From Jeotgalicoccus psychrophilus DSM 19085 (GTDB lineage: Bacteria; Bacillota; Bacilli; Staphylococcales; Salinicoccaceae), in assembly GCF_000425845.1 (NCBI RefSeq), contig NZ_KE384464.1, positions 118,970-182,969 on the forward strand: 64,000 nt of DNA, read 5' to 3'. A program made the translations under genes and the position numbers. The notes beneath the pieces are model-generated. The model was not told the DNA's origin. It saw nothing but the letters and a program-made list of their open reading frames with translations, and searched no databases. Shown here in pieces: positions 1 through 8,722 of the stretch; within the stretch, counting starts at the first letter, position 1, and the number at the start of each line of letters is the position of its first letter.

Positions 1-2
1 GC

Positions 3-1697
3 CATAAAAATGATCCGGGAGTAGATATTTTATCGATTATATACCAGCACGGCATCGACATTGATTTCCCTGATGAAGTCCTGGAACAGGCTGAAGCAAT
101 ACCTGACGAGATTAATCAGGATGATACTAAAGGCAGAGTCGATTTAAGAGACGACTTTACGATTACGATTGACGGCGCAGATGCGAAAGACCTTGATGAT
201 GCTGTCAGTGTGAAGAAATTGGATAACGGCAACTTCGAACTGACTGTCAGTATTGCCGACGTGAGTCATTATATTACGAAGAATTCGGCCATGGATGAAG
301 AAGCGTATCACCGCGGCACGAGTGTTTATTTAGTTGACCGCGTAATTCCGATGATTCCGCACCGTTTATCAAATGGAATCTGTTCGTTAAATCCGCATGT
401 CGACCGTCTGACACTGAGCTGCCGTATGGAATTTACACCGGGCGGTAAAGCGGTGGATCACGAAATTTTTGAGAGTGTAATTAATTCAGATTACCGTATG
501 ACTTACGGTGATGTGAATCTGATGCTGACAGATAAAGACGAGAGCGTTATTAATGAGTTTAAAGAAGTGTATGAGCCGCTCTTGGAAGCTGAAGCACTTG
601 CAGCAGCATTGCGCGCTAAACGCGAAGGCCGAGGCGCTATCGATTTTGATTTCGATGAAGCAGCTGTAGTTGTCGGCGAAGACGGCACACCTGAAGATAT
701 CGTCTTAAGAAATCGTGGTACGGGCGAGAAAATGATTGAAGAATTTATGCTTGCAGCAAACGAAGCGGTCGCAGAGCACTTCCATTGGATGGATGTACCG
801 TTTATGTACCGTATTCACGAAGAGCCAAAAGAAGAGAAACTGAACAAGTTCTTTGATTTCCTGACAGGTTTTGGTGTTGTAGTTAAAGGTAAAGGCAATC
901 AGATTCATCCTCATGCACTGCAGGAAATTATTGAAGAAGTTAAAGGCCGTCCGGAAGAAATGGTTATTTCAATGCTGATGCTGCGCTCGATGCAGCAGGC
1001 GAAATATTCACCGGAGTCTCTCGGTCACTTCGGACTGTCGACTGAGTTTTACACTCACTTTACGTCACCGATTCGCCGTTATCCCGACTTAATTGTTCAC
1101 CGTTTAATACGTGAATATCTATTTAACGGGAAAACAGATGCGAAGACAATCCGACGCAATAAGAGCGAACTGCCTGAGATTGCCAAGCATACTTCAGAAA
1201 GAGAGCGCCGCGCCCAGGATGCTGAGCGCGACACTGATGATCTGAAGAAAGCGGAATTCATGCTGAAACATGTTGGCGAGACTTTCGAAGGTGTCGTAGC
1301 CGGAGTAATGAACTTCGGTATGTTCGTTGAACTGCCTAATACAATTGAAGGACTTGTTCACGTCAGCCATATGACTGATGATCATTACAATTTCAATGAA
1401 CGTGCCATGGCAATGATTGGGGAGCGTACAGGTACTCAGTTCCGTATCGGCGATAAAGTTGAAATAGAAGTGCTTGGTGTAAACCTTGAAGAACGCTTAA
1501 TAGACTTTAAAGTTGTCGGCATGCCTGACAGAAAACGTCCGGAAAGAAGAAGCGCACCTGTTACCATTAAAGGTGATGCCAGAGATAACAAAAAAGAAAA
1601 AACACGCTCACGTGAAAAGAAAGGGAGCTTTAGTAAAGGCGGCAAGAAAAAACCTTTCTATAAATCTGTGGCGAAAAAAGGGAACGGAAAGAAGTAG
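3..1697 (+). CDS. rnr: Ribonuclease R, 3'-5' exoribonuclease (5' end cut by window edge)
   Basis: Processive 3'-5' exoribonuclease that degrades structured RNA and works with tmRNA in ribosome rescue. The reading frame is open from base 3, so the gene begins to the left; about 564 residues are visible of roughly 790 usual for the family, the N-terminal cold-shock part being missing. The visible part contains the RNB-domain metal-binding motif ([12 protein letters not shown], coded at about 171-206), the conserved [12 protein letters not shown] segment, a C-terminal S1 RNA-binding domain ([20 protein letters not shown]) and a very basic Lys/Arg tail. It lies directly upstream of smpB and ssrA, as in staphylococci and bacilli. 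Nothing looks broken in the visible part. Confidence 0.96.
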   Translation, partial: HKNDPGVDILSIIYQHGIDIDFPDEVLEQAEAIPDEINQDDTKGRVDLRDDFTITIDGADAKDLDDAVSVKKLDNGNFELTVSIADVSHYITKNSAMDEEAYHRGTSVYLVDRVIPMIPHRLSNGICSLNPHVDRLTLSCRMEFTPGGKAVDHEIFESVINSDYRMTYGDVNLMLTDKDESVINEFKEVYEPLLEAEALAAALRAKREGRGAIDFDFDEAAVVVGEDGTPEDIVLRNRGTGEKMIEEFMLAANEAVAEHFHWMDVPFMYRIHEEPKEEKLNKFFDFLTGFGVVVKGKGNQIHPHALQEIIEEVKGRPEEMVISMLMLRSMQQAKYSPESLGHFGLSTEFYTHFTSPIRRYPDLIVHRLIREYLFNGKTDAKTIRRNKSELPEIAKHTSERERRAQDAERDTDDLKKAEFMLKHVGETFEGVVAGVMNFGMFVELPNTIEGLVHVSHMTDDHYNFNERAMAMIGERTGTQFRIGDKVEIEVLGVNLEERLIDFKVVGMPDRKRPERRSAPVTIKGDARDNKKEKTRSREKKGSFSKGGKKKPFYKSVAKKGNGKK

Positions 1698-1703
1698 AGG
1701 CTT

Positions 1704-2174
1704 ATGAGTAAACACAACCAGAAGACTAAGCCGCTGGCACAAAACCGCAAAGCGAGTCATGATTACTCGATCGATGACACGATTGAAGCGGGCATTGTGC
1801 TGAGCGGTACAGAAATTAAATCAATACGACGGGGCTCAGCGAACTTAAAAGACTCGTATGCGCGTGTTTATCAGAATGAAATGTATGCCTACAACATGCA
1901 CATTGCACCGTACGAAGAGGGCAACCGTTTTAATCACGAACCCTTGCGCACACGCAAGCTGCTCCTGCACCGTAAGGAAATTAATAAACTCAGAGGGCAT
2001 CTTGATGCCCCGGGTAATGCGATTATTCCGCTGAAACTGTATATAAAGAACGGCATGTGCAAAGTGCTGTTAGGAGTTGCAACTGGTAAGAAAAAATACG
2101 ATAAACGCGAAGATCTGAAGAAGAAACAAATGAAACGCGAAATTGACCGTGCAATGAAAGAGCAGTTCCGTTAA
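1704..2174 (+). CDS. smpB: SsrA-binding protein SmpB
   Basis: Small basic protein (156 aa) that binds the tRNA-like end of tmRNA and delivers it to stalled ribosomes. The N-terminal part has the conserved pattern with [20 protein letters not shown]; the C-terminus is the usual basic tail ([18 protein letters not shown]), which in the family occupies the empty mRNA channel. It starts six bases after the rnr stop with a GAGG-type ribosome site, so the two genes are co-transcribed, and its RNA partner ssrA follows 70 bp downstream. Length and motifs are normal. Confidence 0.97.
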   Translation: MSKHNQKTKPLAQNRKASHDYSIDDTIEAGIVLSGTEIKSIRRGSANLKDSYARVYQNEMYAYNMHIAPYEEGNRFNHEPLRTRKLLLHRKEINKLRGHLDAPGNAIIPLKLYIKNGMCKVLLGVATGKKKYDKREDLKKKQMKREIDRAMKEQFR

Positions 2175-2175
2175 T

Positions 2176-2204
2176 TTGTCAATGGGTTTTTATCGTGTTA
2201 TAAT
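2176..2204 (+). promoter_or_regulatory. Sigma-A promoter of ssrA
   Basis: TTGTCA (2176-2181) and a perfect TATAAT (2199-2204) are separated by 17 bp. The predicted start near 2211 is about 34 bases before the mature tmRNA 5' end, which fits RNase P trimming of a precursor. Confidence 0.8.
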
Positions 2205-2244
2205 ATTAAGTGCTCGACGAAATACGTCGGTATTTAATTAATCC

Positions 2245-2602
2245 GGGGACGTTCCGGATTCGACAGGGGCTATTCGGGCATTTTAAGCGTGTCGGAGGTT
2301 TCGGCTTCGTCATCAACGATACTCAGTTATAATAACTGGCAAACAAAACAATTTCGCAGTAGCTGCCTAAGAGCGCTCTGCATCATCCCATGAGCTTTCC
2401 TATGGCCCGTGACGATGATCCAATTGAAATAGGATACGCTCTTTAATCTGCGGTCGGAAGATTGAGAGAAGAGATTAATCGGACTAGCATGGAATGAGGT
2501 TCGTTCATTACCATCATCCATGTGAAACTCAATAATGGACTACACACGTAGAAAGAAATGTTGCGAGGTCTCTGGACGCGGGTTCAACTCCCGCCGTCTC
2601 CA
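2245..2602 (+). ncRNA. ssrA: Transfer-messenger RNA (tmRNA)
   Basis: The 5' end (GGGGACGTTCCGGATTCGAC) and the 3' end (GGTTCAACTCCCGCCGTCTCC) form the acceptor and T-arm of the alanyl-tRNA-like domain; GGGGAC pairs with GTCTCC. The tag reading frame runs from the GGC resume codon at 2338 to TAA at 2368-2370 and encodes GKQNNFAVAA, so the full tag is AGKQNNFAVAA, close to the Staphylococcus tag and ending in the AVAA protease signal. CCA is not encoded. The 3' position is set by pairing and may be off by a base or two. Confidence 0.97.
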
Positions 2603-2606
2603 TACT

Positions 2607-2640
2607 AAGACTCAATCCTTAAAGGGATTGGGTCTTTTTT
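2607..2640 (+). terminator. Rho-independent terminator of ssrA
   Basis: AAGACTCAATCC pairs with GGGATTGGGTCTT around a short loop and is followed by a run of T. Confidence 0.9.
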
Positions 2641-2722
2641 TGTTTTATTAATATTTTATTCGAGTCATTTAATTAACCTTTAATCATTCGTCTACCGATT
2701 CATAACTTTTCCTGTGTAATTT

Positions 2723-2736
2723 ATGTGTTAACACAT
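2723..2736. promoter_or_regulatory. 14-bp perfect palindrome upstream of glycerate kinase
   Basis: ATGTGTTAACACAT is a perfect palindrome lying between a TGTGTAAT -10-like element (2713-2720) and the AAAGGGAG ribosome site of the glycerate kinase gene. The location is typical of a repressor operator. No regulator gene is next to it, so the binding protein is unknown. Confidence 0.4.
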
Positions 2737-2756
2737 CAAAGAAAGGGAGATATATT

Positions 2757-3943
2757 ATGAAGATGGTAGTTATCCCATCGGGGTTTAAAGAATCTTTAAG
2801 TTCAGAAGAGGTAGGGTTTGCAATTGAAAAGGGAATTAACCGTGTCAGCAGAGAACACGATGTTATTGTGATTCCGATGGCTGACGGCGGGGAGGGTTTT
2901 GTTGAAACAATTGTTAAGTTAAAAAAAGGGGAAATTGTTAATACGGCAGTGACAGGACCGGTCGGTAAGAAAATAAATTCTTTCTTCGGTATTTTCTATG
3001 AAACGGTGTGAAAACTGCAGTAATAGAAATGGCTGCGATTGCAGGACTCCGCCACGTGCCGTATGATCAGAGAAATCCTTTATATACGACGACATACGGT
3101 ATCGGTGAAACGATTATTGAAGCGCTGAACAATAACGCCGAGAGAATTTTAATCGGCTGCGGCGATTCAGGTACTTCGGACGGCGGTAGCGGGATGGCGC
3201 AAGCTATCGGTGTTAAGTTTTACGATAAAAATAATGAACTGTTAAATATTACAGGTGGTGTGGATATCGGTAATATTCACCATATTGATATGTCTGAAAT
3301 TGATCCGCACATCCAGAATGTAAGTATAGATGTTGCAGTAAACTGGAAAAATGTACTCTGCAGTGAAAGTGGTGTGGCGAAAGTTTTCGGTCCTCAAAAA
3401 GGAGCGTCAAAAGAAGATGTGCAGCTCTTATCGAACAACTTCGACCATTTAGCGAAACTGCTTAAACAGCTGACCGGCACTGATTTATCATATGTAAACG
3501 GAGGCGGTGCATCAGGCGGTCTCGGTGCTGGGCTTGCGGGATTTATCGGTGCGGAGCTTCATCCGCGCTTTGATATTATACGCAAGTATATAGAGATATC
3601 TGATGCGATTCAGACCGCGGATATCGTAATTACCGCTGAAGGATGTATCGATTATCAGACGCCAAACGATAAAATACCGTCTGAAGTGGCGCGCATCGCA
3701 AAACAATATGATAAACCTGTTATTGCGTTTGCCGGAACAATCGGTAAAAAAGCGAGTCTGAACTATGAAAGCGGCATCGATGCGTATGCGAGTATTATTC
3801 CAAAACCGGCAACACTTGAAAAGTCCATGACAGACGCAGCGAAATGGCTTGAAAAATGCACAGAGAATACGATACGTCAAATTATGATTGGTACACAGCT
3901 AGCCCGGAATATTGAAGAATCCCCGGAGCAGTCCGTTAAATGA
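2757..3943 (+). pseudogene. glxK: Glycerate kinase, interrupted by a frameshift
   Basis: ATP-dependent phosphorylation of D-glycerate (glycerate kinase type 1, about 380 aa). The N-terminal part (2757-3011, 84 aa) has MKMVVIPSGFKESLSSEEV and PMADGGEGF and ends at TGA 3009-3011. The rest (3008-3943, 311 aa from a GTG) continues the family pattern at once with KTAVIEMAAIAGLRHVP and later YVNGGGASGGLGAG. The join lies in ACGGTGTGAAAACT: removing one TG dinucleotide restores V-K-T in register, so a TG duplication is the simplest explanation. Alternatives are a sequencing error, programmed slippage, or a translationally coupled split enzyme, since GTGA overlaps stop and start. The downstream permease overlaps by 4 bp. 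Identity is sure; whether it is functional is not. Confidence 0.85.
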
Positions 3944-5304
3944 CACTTAAATATAAAGTGCTGGGTATCGTATTTATACTGATTGCTGTGCTGATCGGTC
4001 TGTTAAAGGAATTGGATTACCTCGGTTCCTTAAGTTTTATCATATTTATATTTGCGCTAGGCATGTTTATATTTTCCAGTCTGCCTGCAGGACTCGTTGC
4101 ATGGCTGTCGTTATGTGCCGGGGTTCTCTTTGGGCTGCCGGAAGAAATTATCTTTGAATCATTTAATGTCGATATTGTATGGCTGATGATTGGAGCATTT
4201 ATAATTGCGGAAGTATTGGTCAAAAGCGGGCTGCTCAGCCGATTGACGCAATGGATAGAGCGACACTGTTATACGAAAGGGCGCGTGACATTCTTTACGT
4301 TTTTATTGATTCAGATACTGTCAGTCGCTGTGCCATCTACGTCGGGCAGAGCATCCGCAATGCTGCCTGTCTACAATATTTTAAGCGGCAGATTTCATCA
4401 TCATAAGAAATTTTTCGGGATAGGAATACCGGTTCTGATTCTGATGGGGGCGAATACGACACTGCTTGGTGCAGGGAGTCATATTATTGGTATTGGAATT
4501 CTAAGTACGCAGACCGGCGAATCAATATCATATGTCGAGTTTTTAATATACGCGATGCCTTTTGGGCTGATCGTCGGACTGATAACTCTATTTATATTAA
4601 AAATGATGTACTTTAAAGATTTTGGCTATGACTTCGAAGTTAAATCTGAACAAGAGAAAAGACCTTTTACTGAAAGAGAGAAATCTGCACTGATTTTGGT
4701 CGGGATTACAATCCTGCTCTGGCTCGGTGAACCGGTTCATGGACTCGATATCGCATTTGTCACAATACTAATGAGCTTAATAATGATGCTGCCTCACTTT
4801 AAGTTAATCAGCTGGAAAGAAGGGCTCTCAAGCGTGTCATGGAGTTTAATATTCTTCGTTGCGGGTGCAGCAGCACTGGGTAAGCTGCTGGTTGATTACG
4901 GAGTAACGGATTATTTTCAATATATATTAATGACTTTATTCAGCGGATTGAATGTCACGTCGGAACTGACGATTCTCTTAATCATTATATTAATCAGTGT
5001 GTTATCGCATATTCTGATTACGAGCCATACGACACGGGCAGTAGTTTTAATACCGGTATTTATAATACTGGCAGAATCATTTAATTTAAATACACAGGCA
5101 GCGGTATTTATCGCGCTGCTAGGAATTAATTTCTGTGTGACGCTGCCGGTCAGCTCAAAAGCGCTGCTGATATTTTACGAAAGTGAAGACCGTCCGTTTG
5201 AAAGCCGGGAACTGATGAGGATGAGTATGATGCTTCTGCCTGTCTATATTGTGCTGATGATTTTAACGTATTATATGTACTGGCAGCATATCGGCTCGAA
5301 TTAA
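3940..5304 (+). CDS. SLC13/DASS-family anion permease
   Basis: Integral membrane carrier of 454 aa with about 11-12 hydrophobic segments. The segment SVAVPSTSGRASAMLPV (near residue 130) and the C-terminal half LITSHTTRAVVLIPVF followed by VTLPVSSKALLIF match the two signature repeats of the divalent anion:Na+ symporter family (dicarboxylates, sulfate). Its ATG overlaps the glycerate kinase stop by 4 bp (ATGA), so the two are translationally coupled. The neighbour suggests uptake of glycerate or a related carboxylate, but this is inference; substrate cannot be read from the sequence. Confidence 0.8.
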   Translation: MTLKYKVLGIVFILIAVLIGLLKELDYLGSLSFIIFIFALGMFIFSSLPAGLVAWLSLCAGVLFGLPEEIIFESFNVDIVWLMIGAFIIAEVLVKSGLLSRLTQWIERHCYTKGRVTFFTFLLIQILSVAVPSTSGRASAMLPVYNILSGRFHHHKKFFGIGIPVLILMGANTTLLGAGSHIIGIGILSTQTGESISYVEFLIYAMPFGLIVGLITLFILKMMYFKDFGYDFEVKSEQEKRPFTEREKSALILVGITILLWLGEPVHGLDIAFVTILMSLIMMLPHFKLISWKEGLSSVSWSLIFFVAGAAALGKLLVDYGVTDYFQYILMTLFSGLNVTSELTILLIIILISVLSHILITSHTTRAVVLIPVFIILAESFNLNTQAAVFIALLGINFCVTLPVSSKALLIFYESEDRPFESRELMRMSMMLLPVYIVLMILTYYMYWQHIGSN

Positions 5305-5315
5305 TTTAAATTTAT

Positions 5316-5340
5316 GTTTAAGCTGCATCTGAGTGGGAAT
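5316..5340 (+). promoter_or_regulatory. Candidate sigma-B promoter of csbD-like gene
   Basis: GTTTAA (5316-5321) and GGGAAT (5335-5340) are separated by 13 bp, one mismatch from the sigma-B consensus GTTTAA-N12-15-GGGTAT. CsbD proteins are classical sigma-B targets, which supports the call. Confidence 0.5.
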
Positions 5341-5389
5341 ATACTAACTGTACAAAAAATACTATTTATTTAATTAAGGAGTGTTTTAA

Positions 5390-5587
5390 ATGGCAGAAAA
5401 AGATAGCAAGTTCGAACAGTTAAAAGGTAATGCTAAAGAGACAATAGGTAACGCAGTAGGAAACGAGAAGATGGAAAAAGAAGGCATGCAGGAAAAAGCT
5501 GCTGGTAAAGCGAAAGAATACGTAGAAAAAGGTACCGATAAAGCTAACGAATCTATCGATAACTTTTCTGACAAATTTAAAAAATAA
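5390..5587 (+). CDS. CsbD-family general stress protein
   Basis: A 65-aa, highly charged, hydrophilic protein with the CsbD pattern (FEQLKGNAKETIGNAVGNEK) followed by amphipathic repeats rich in Ala, Lys and Glu. Members are abundant sigma-B-dependent stress proteins of unknown biochemical role. It has a strong AAGGAG ribosome site and stands alone between a candidate sigma-B promoter and a terminator. Length is normal for the family. Confidence 0.88.
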   Translation: MAEKDSKFEQLKGNAKETIGNAVGNEKMEKEGMQEKAAGKAKEYVEKGTDKANESIDNFSDKFKK

Positions 5588-5602
5588 TATTTACAAAAAT
5601 GG

Positions 5603-5627
5603 AGCTGTATGAATTACGGCTTTATTT
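5603..5627 (+). terminator. Terminator of csbD-like gene
   Basis: Stem AGCTGTA (5603-5609) with TACGGCT (5615-5621) followed by TTATTTTTG. Confidence 0.6.
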
Positions 5628-5710
5628 TTGTGATTAAATACTATGTTTGGATTAAAGTACAATTCGAGAGTAAGATTGAACTGATACTAAAATATTAGGA
5701 GGCATTTATA

Positions 5711-6121
5711 ATGGCAGTTAAATATGAAATCAATGCAGTAAACACAGGCGGCCGTAAAGGTCATGTTACAACAGGCGACAAAGCAATCGATTCACCGGTA
5801 ATTCCGCCGGATCAAAGTGGCGAGGGTGTTAACCCTGAACAATTATTCGCTGCAGGTTATGCATCATGCTTTAATGGCGCATTCGACTTAATGATTAAAA
5901 AAGGCGGCGTTCGTAACGCAGAGCCGGAAGTTGATTTGACAGTACGTCTTGAAGAAGACGGCGAAGGCGTTAAACTTGGTGTAGATATTAAAGCTAAAGT
6001 TAAAAACATGTCTCAGGAAGACGCAGAAAAATATTTAGAGCAGGCACACGATTTCTGCCCGTACTCTAAAGCAACACGCGGCAATATCGACGTGGATCTA
6101 TCAGTAGAAGTAGTAGAATAA
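5711..6121 (+). CDS. ohr: Organic hydroperoxide resistance protein, Ohr/OsmC family
   Basis: Thiol peroxidase that reduces organic hydroperoxides. The 136-aa sequence has the Ohr-type signature TGGRKGHV near the N-terminus, [18 protein letters not shown] holding the peroxidatic cysteine (about residue 55), and the resolving cysteine in [15 protein letters not shown] (about 119). The length favours Ohr over the longer OsmC. Good GGAGG site upstream. A TACAATT half-site precedes the gene but no full OhrR palindrome is evident, so regulation is unclear. Confidence 0.9.
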   Translation: MAVKYEINAVNTGGRKGHVTTGDKAIDSPVIPPDQSGEGVNPEQLFAAGYASCFNGAFDLMIKKGGVRNAEPEVDLTVRLEEDGEGVKLGVDIKAKVKNMSQEDAEKYLEQAHDFCPYSKATRGNIDVDLSVEVVE

Positions 6122-6130
6122 TTATAATAG

Positions 6131-6168
6131 AACAAAAAGAAGAGTCCGTGAGGGCTCTTCTTTTTGTT
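6131..6168. terminator. Bidirectional terminator between ohr and the lipoprotein gene
   Basis: AACAAAAAGAAGAGTCC and GGGCTCTTCTTTTTGTT form a long hairpin with A/T tracts on both sides, suitable for the two convergent genes. Confidence 0.85.
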
Positions 6169-6255
6169 GCTGCCGGATATAGGGGGCTTGAGAGGTGATA
6201 TATCTCCACGGCGGCACAGAATACGTGAGAGCACGCCACCAGAGTCAAAACTAAT

Positions 6256-6795
6256 TTACTCTATCTCTACATCAAATATCGCATTCTCACCTGAATCGTT
6301 CATCAGAGGCTCGAATACAGCAACCACATCTTCAGGCGCCTTGACTAATCCGTAGGCCATGTGACCGGTGATACTTTCTCCTGGAGCAAGATCAGCAGGC
6401 AGGGCGCTGTCCATGTCATAGCTTCTTACGTGTTCACCGCCTGCTTCCAATGTTATATCGCGTCCTGCAGGAAATACTTCATCACTACCATTTTCGTAGG
6501 TAACATCCAGCACGAGTACGCCGCTGACGTCGATAATACTGGTGTCATTGCGTTCATCTGTTAAGTAGGCATCGTTTATAGTCACTGTAATGCCGTTAAG
6601 CTCAACTGCCTCGCCGATTTGGTAGTTGTCTGTTTCTGCTGCTTCGCCTGCTTCTTCATCGACTTCGTCAATTTCAACAACTTCCACTTCTTCATTATCT
6701 GATGATATTTCCGGTTCTTCGTCATTCTCTCCACTGCTGCATGCTGACATAAATAATGCTGCAGCCAGTGCTGGCATAAAGATAAACTTTTTCAT
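6256..6795 (-). CDS. Lipoprotein with C-terminal DUF4352-like (immunoglobulin-like) domain
   Basis: A 179-aa secreted lipoprotein. The N-terminus is a type II signal peptide with lipobox FMSAC, so Cys19 should be lipidated. It is followed by an acidic low-complexity linker (residues about 22-55, many Glu/Asp) and a beta-rich domain (YQIGEAVELNGITVTINDAY ... VLVLDVTYENGSDEVF) that fits DUF4352/telomeric-repeat-like extracellular domains. Function unknown. Monocistronic, divergent from aroD, ending at a shared terminator. Its AGGTTAAAG ribosome site lies just upstream of the ATG. Confidence 0.75.
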   Translation of the reverse strand: MKKFIFMPALAAALFMSACSSGENDEEPEISSDNEEVEVVEIDEVDEEAGEAAETDNYQIGEAVELNGITVTINDAYLTDERNDTSIIDVSGVLVLDVTYENGSDEVFPAGRDITLEAGGEHVRSYDMDSALPADLAPGESITGHMAYGLVKAPEDVVAVFEPLMNDSGENAIFDVEIE

Positions 6796-6889
6796 TTACT
6801 TTAACCTCCGGGATACTATAATGGTTTTATGATACCATTAGATTGAAATATCTATCAATCGCATTCAGTACGTACAAAGGGGAAGACTT

Positions 6890-7606
6890 ATGAATACAAC
6901 GAAAATTGTCGTCACACTTTCTGGTCATAATGACGACGAAATAAATGCAGAAATTAGCAAGGCGAAAGAGAATATAAATGATTTTGATATTGTTGAAATA
7001 CGCGGTGATGTATTCGATGCTTTAAACCGTGAGGATCATGCTAAAAATGTCAGCTGCATTATCGATGAATTTAAACCGCTGAATAAGGAAATAATTTATA
7101 CATACCGCACAGCGAGAGAGGGCGGCAGCGGTTCTAAAACGACGGTTGAATACGAAGCTCTTTTGAAAAAAGTGTGTAAATTAATGGACATTGATTATAT
7201 CGACATCGAAGTGGACACAGGTGATAAAATTATCGCTTCCATCAGTGAAACTGCACGTGTGAATAATGTGGCTTGTTTGATGAGCCATCATAATTTTAAA
7301 GAGACGCCGGATACAGAAGGTATTTTATCGATGTTTAATAAAATGAATACGCTTGGCGGTGATTTGTATAAAGTTGCATATTTCCCTCAGAATGAGGCGG
7401 ATGTCAGCAATGTAAGCGCAGCAGTAAAAATTGCTAAACAGCAGTACGGGGACAGAGTGATCGGGATTTCGATGGGAGAGCTCGGCAAAGTGACGCGCAC
7501 TGCACAGGGTGAAGCGGCTTCTGCTTTTACATACGGCTTTATAGCGAGAGATGCGGCACCGGGACAGATTCACGTTACAGAATTACGTAAAACTTTTACA
7601 AAATAA
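6890..7606 (+). CDS. aroD: 3-dehydroquinate dehydratase, type I
   Basis: Third step of the shikimate pathway, converting 3-dehydroquinate to 3-dehydroshikimate by a Schiff-base mechanism. The 238 aa equal the S. aureus enzyme length. The catalytic Lys is visible at position 161 in DLYKVAYFP and the catalytic His in MSHHNF (133/134); the substrate-binding arginine lies in SMGELGKVTR... and IYTYRTAREGG. It starts at ATG after AAAGGGGAAG. Single gene with its own terminator. It connects to the trp genes further along only through chorismate supply. Confidence 0.95.
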   Translation: MNTTKIVVTLSGHNDDEINAEISKAKENINDFDIVEIRGDVFDALNREDHAKNVSCIIDEFKPLNKEIIYTYRTAREGGSGSKTTVEYEALLKKVCKLMDIDYIDIEVDTGDKIIASISETARVNNVACLMSHHNFKETPDTEGILSMFNKMNTLGGDLYKVAYFPQNEADVSNVSAAVKIAKQQYGDRVIGISMGELGKVTRTAQGEAASAFTYGFIARDAAPGQIHVTELRKTFTK

Positions 7607-7709
7607 AATATTAAGCAATTTTTACATCCGCTTAACAGCAGCATAATAAACCGGTGGTAGAGTAAGAACTAGAAGATATAAAAATACAACTCTTCTCCCC
7701 GACCCCCTT

Positions 7710-7744
7710 GTCCGAGACCTTCCCCTGAGGTTTCGGACTTTTTT
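7710..7744 (+). terminator. Terminator of aroD
   Basis: GTCCGAGACCT (7710-7720) pairs with AGGTTTCGGAC (7728-7738), followed by TTTTTTC. Confidence 0.88.
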
Positions 7745-7821
7745 CATTTTTACATATGTATAAATTAATTTATCTGGGGTATTATAAAAGTAAGAATTAT
7801 TTCTTACTCGGGAGGATAACT

Positions 7822-8178
7822 ATGATTACATTTTATGAATACCCTAAATGCACAACTTGCCGCAAAGGTAAAAAGTTTTTAACAGATAACAATCTGGAGT
7901 TCACTGTGATCGATATGGTTAAGCATGTACCTGCGAAAGATACATTAAAAGGTATCCTGGACAAATCATCCCATCCAATTGATGATTTCTTTAACAAGCG
8001 CGGTACTAAATTTAAAGAGCTGGGCCTGAAAGAACGTATGGATGACCTCAGTGAAGAAGAAAAACTGGAGCTTCTTGCAAGTGACGGAATGCTGATTAAA
8101 CGCCCAATGGTGGTACTTGATGAGGATGTATTATTAGGTTTCAAAGAGGAAACTTATAAAAATGCATTACTGAAATAA
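7822..8178 (+). CDS. ArsC/Spx-family protein (YusI-like)
   Basis: A 118-aa thioredoxin-fold protein of the arsenate reductase/Spx family. It has the N-terminal YPKCTTCRKGKKFL with a CxxC pair (about residues 10 and 13) and the conserved C-terminal IKRPMVVLDEDVLLGF. The start at 7822 is chosen because GGGAGGATAAC precedes it; an upstream in-frame ATG at 7756 has no ribosome site. Gene order with gcvH, the Toprim and thioredoxin genes equals B. subtilis yusI-gcvH-yusF-yusE, so it is YusI-like rather than Spx itself. Physiological substrate unknown. A GTATAA-N13-GGGTAT pair (7758-7782) could be a sigma-B promoter. Confidence 0.88.
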   Translation: MITFYEYPKCTTCRKGKKFLTDNNLEFTVIDMVKHVPAKDTLKGILDKSSHPIDDFFNKRGTKFKELGLKERMDDLSEEEKLELLASDGMLIKRPMVVLDEDVLLGFKEETYKNALLK

Positions 8179-8245
8179 TTCCGCTTGCTTAAAGTGTGTT
8201 AAATATGTAACAATGAGTATGATAAGTTAAAAGGGAGGTTTTAGC

Positions 8246-8626
8246 GTGTCATTACCACAAGATTTAAAGTACAGTGAAGATCATGAGTGGATCAAAGTTG
8301 AAGGAAATACTGTTACTATCGGTATTACTGATTTTGCACAGTCTGAACTTGGAGATATCGTTTTTGTCGAACTTCCAGAAGAAGGCGACGACATCTCTAC
8401 AGGTGATTCATTCGGCAGCGTAGAATCAGTGAAAACTGTTTCAGAACTATATGCACCAGTTTCCGGTTTAATCGTTGCTGTGAACGAAGAGCTTGAAGAC
8501 AGTCCGGAACTTGTGAACGAAAATCCATATGAAGATGCTTGGATGCTGAAAGTTGAACTTTCAGATGAAAGCGAATTAGATAATCTTCTTGACGCTGCTG
8601 GTTACCAGGCAGTAATCGAGAAATAA
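8246..8626 (+). CDS. gcvH: Glycine cleavage system H protein
   Basis: Lipoyl carrier protein of 126 aa. The lipoylation site is the Lys in [20 protein letters not shown] (about residue 63), and the N-terminus [15 protein letters not shown] is typical. In Firmicutes GcvH also passes lipoyl groups to 2-oxoacid dehydrogenases. The start is GTG at 8246 after AGGGAGG. No gcvT/gcvP genes are nearby, as is usual for this locus in bacilli and staphylococci. Own terminator downstream. Confidence 0.97.
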   Translation: MSLPQDLKYSEDHEWIKVEGNTVTIGITDFAQSELGDIVFVELPEEGDDISTGDSFGSVESVKTVSELYAPVSGLIVAVNEELEDSPELVNENPYEDAWMLKVELSDESELDNLLDAAGYQAVIEK

Positions 8627-8633
8627 TAACGTC

Positions 8634-8661
8634 AACTCTGGACTTTTGTCCGGAGTTTTTT
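8634..8661 (+). terminator. Terminator of gcvH
   Basis: AACTCTGGAC / GTCCGGAGTT with TTTT loop, then a T run. Confidence 0.88.
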
Positions 8662-8722
8662 TAAACTGGTATTTATTGCTTAAAGTGAATTTATATTAAA
8701 AATTTAACTAAGGGTGATACGA

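Noticed and set aside
2245-2640. Integration site of a mobile element at the ssrA 3' end
   Set aside because: No integrase gene or duplicated ssrA 3' end is visible downstream; the next genes are metabolic.
5650-5700. OhrR operator before ohr
   Set aside because: Only a TACAATT half-site is seen, without the inverted partner.
6170-6255. Small gene or regulatory RNA between ohr and the lipoprotein gene
   Set aside because: No frame with a ribosome site, and only weak imperfect hairpins.
7758-7782. Sigma-B promoter of the ArsC/Spx-like gene
   Set aside because: GTATAA-N13-GGGTAT fits loosely, but the DNA is AT-rich and a sigma-A -10 is equally possible; mentioned in the gene entry only.
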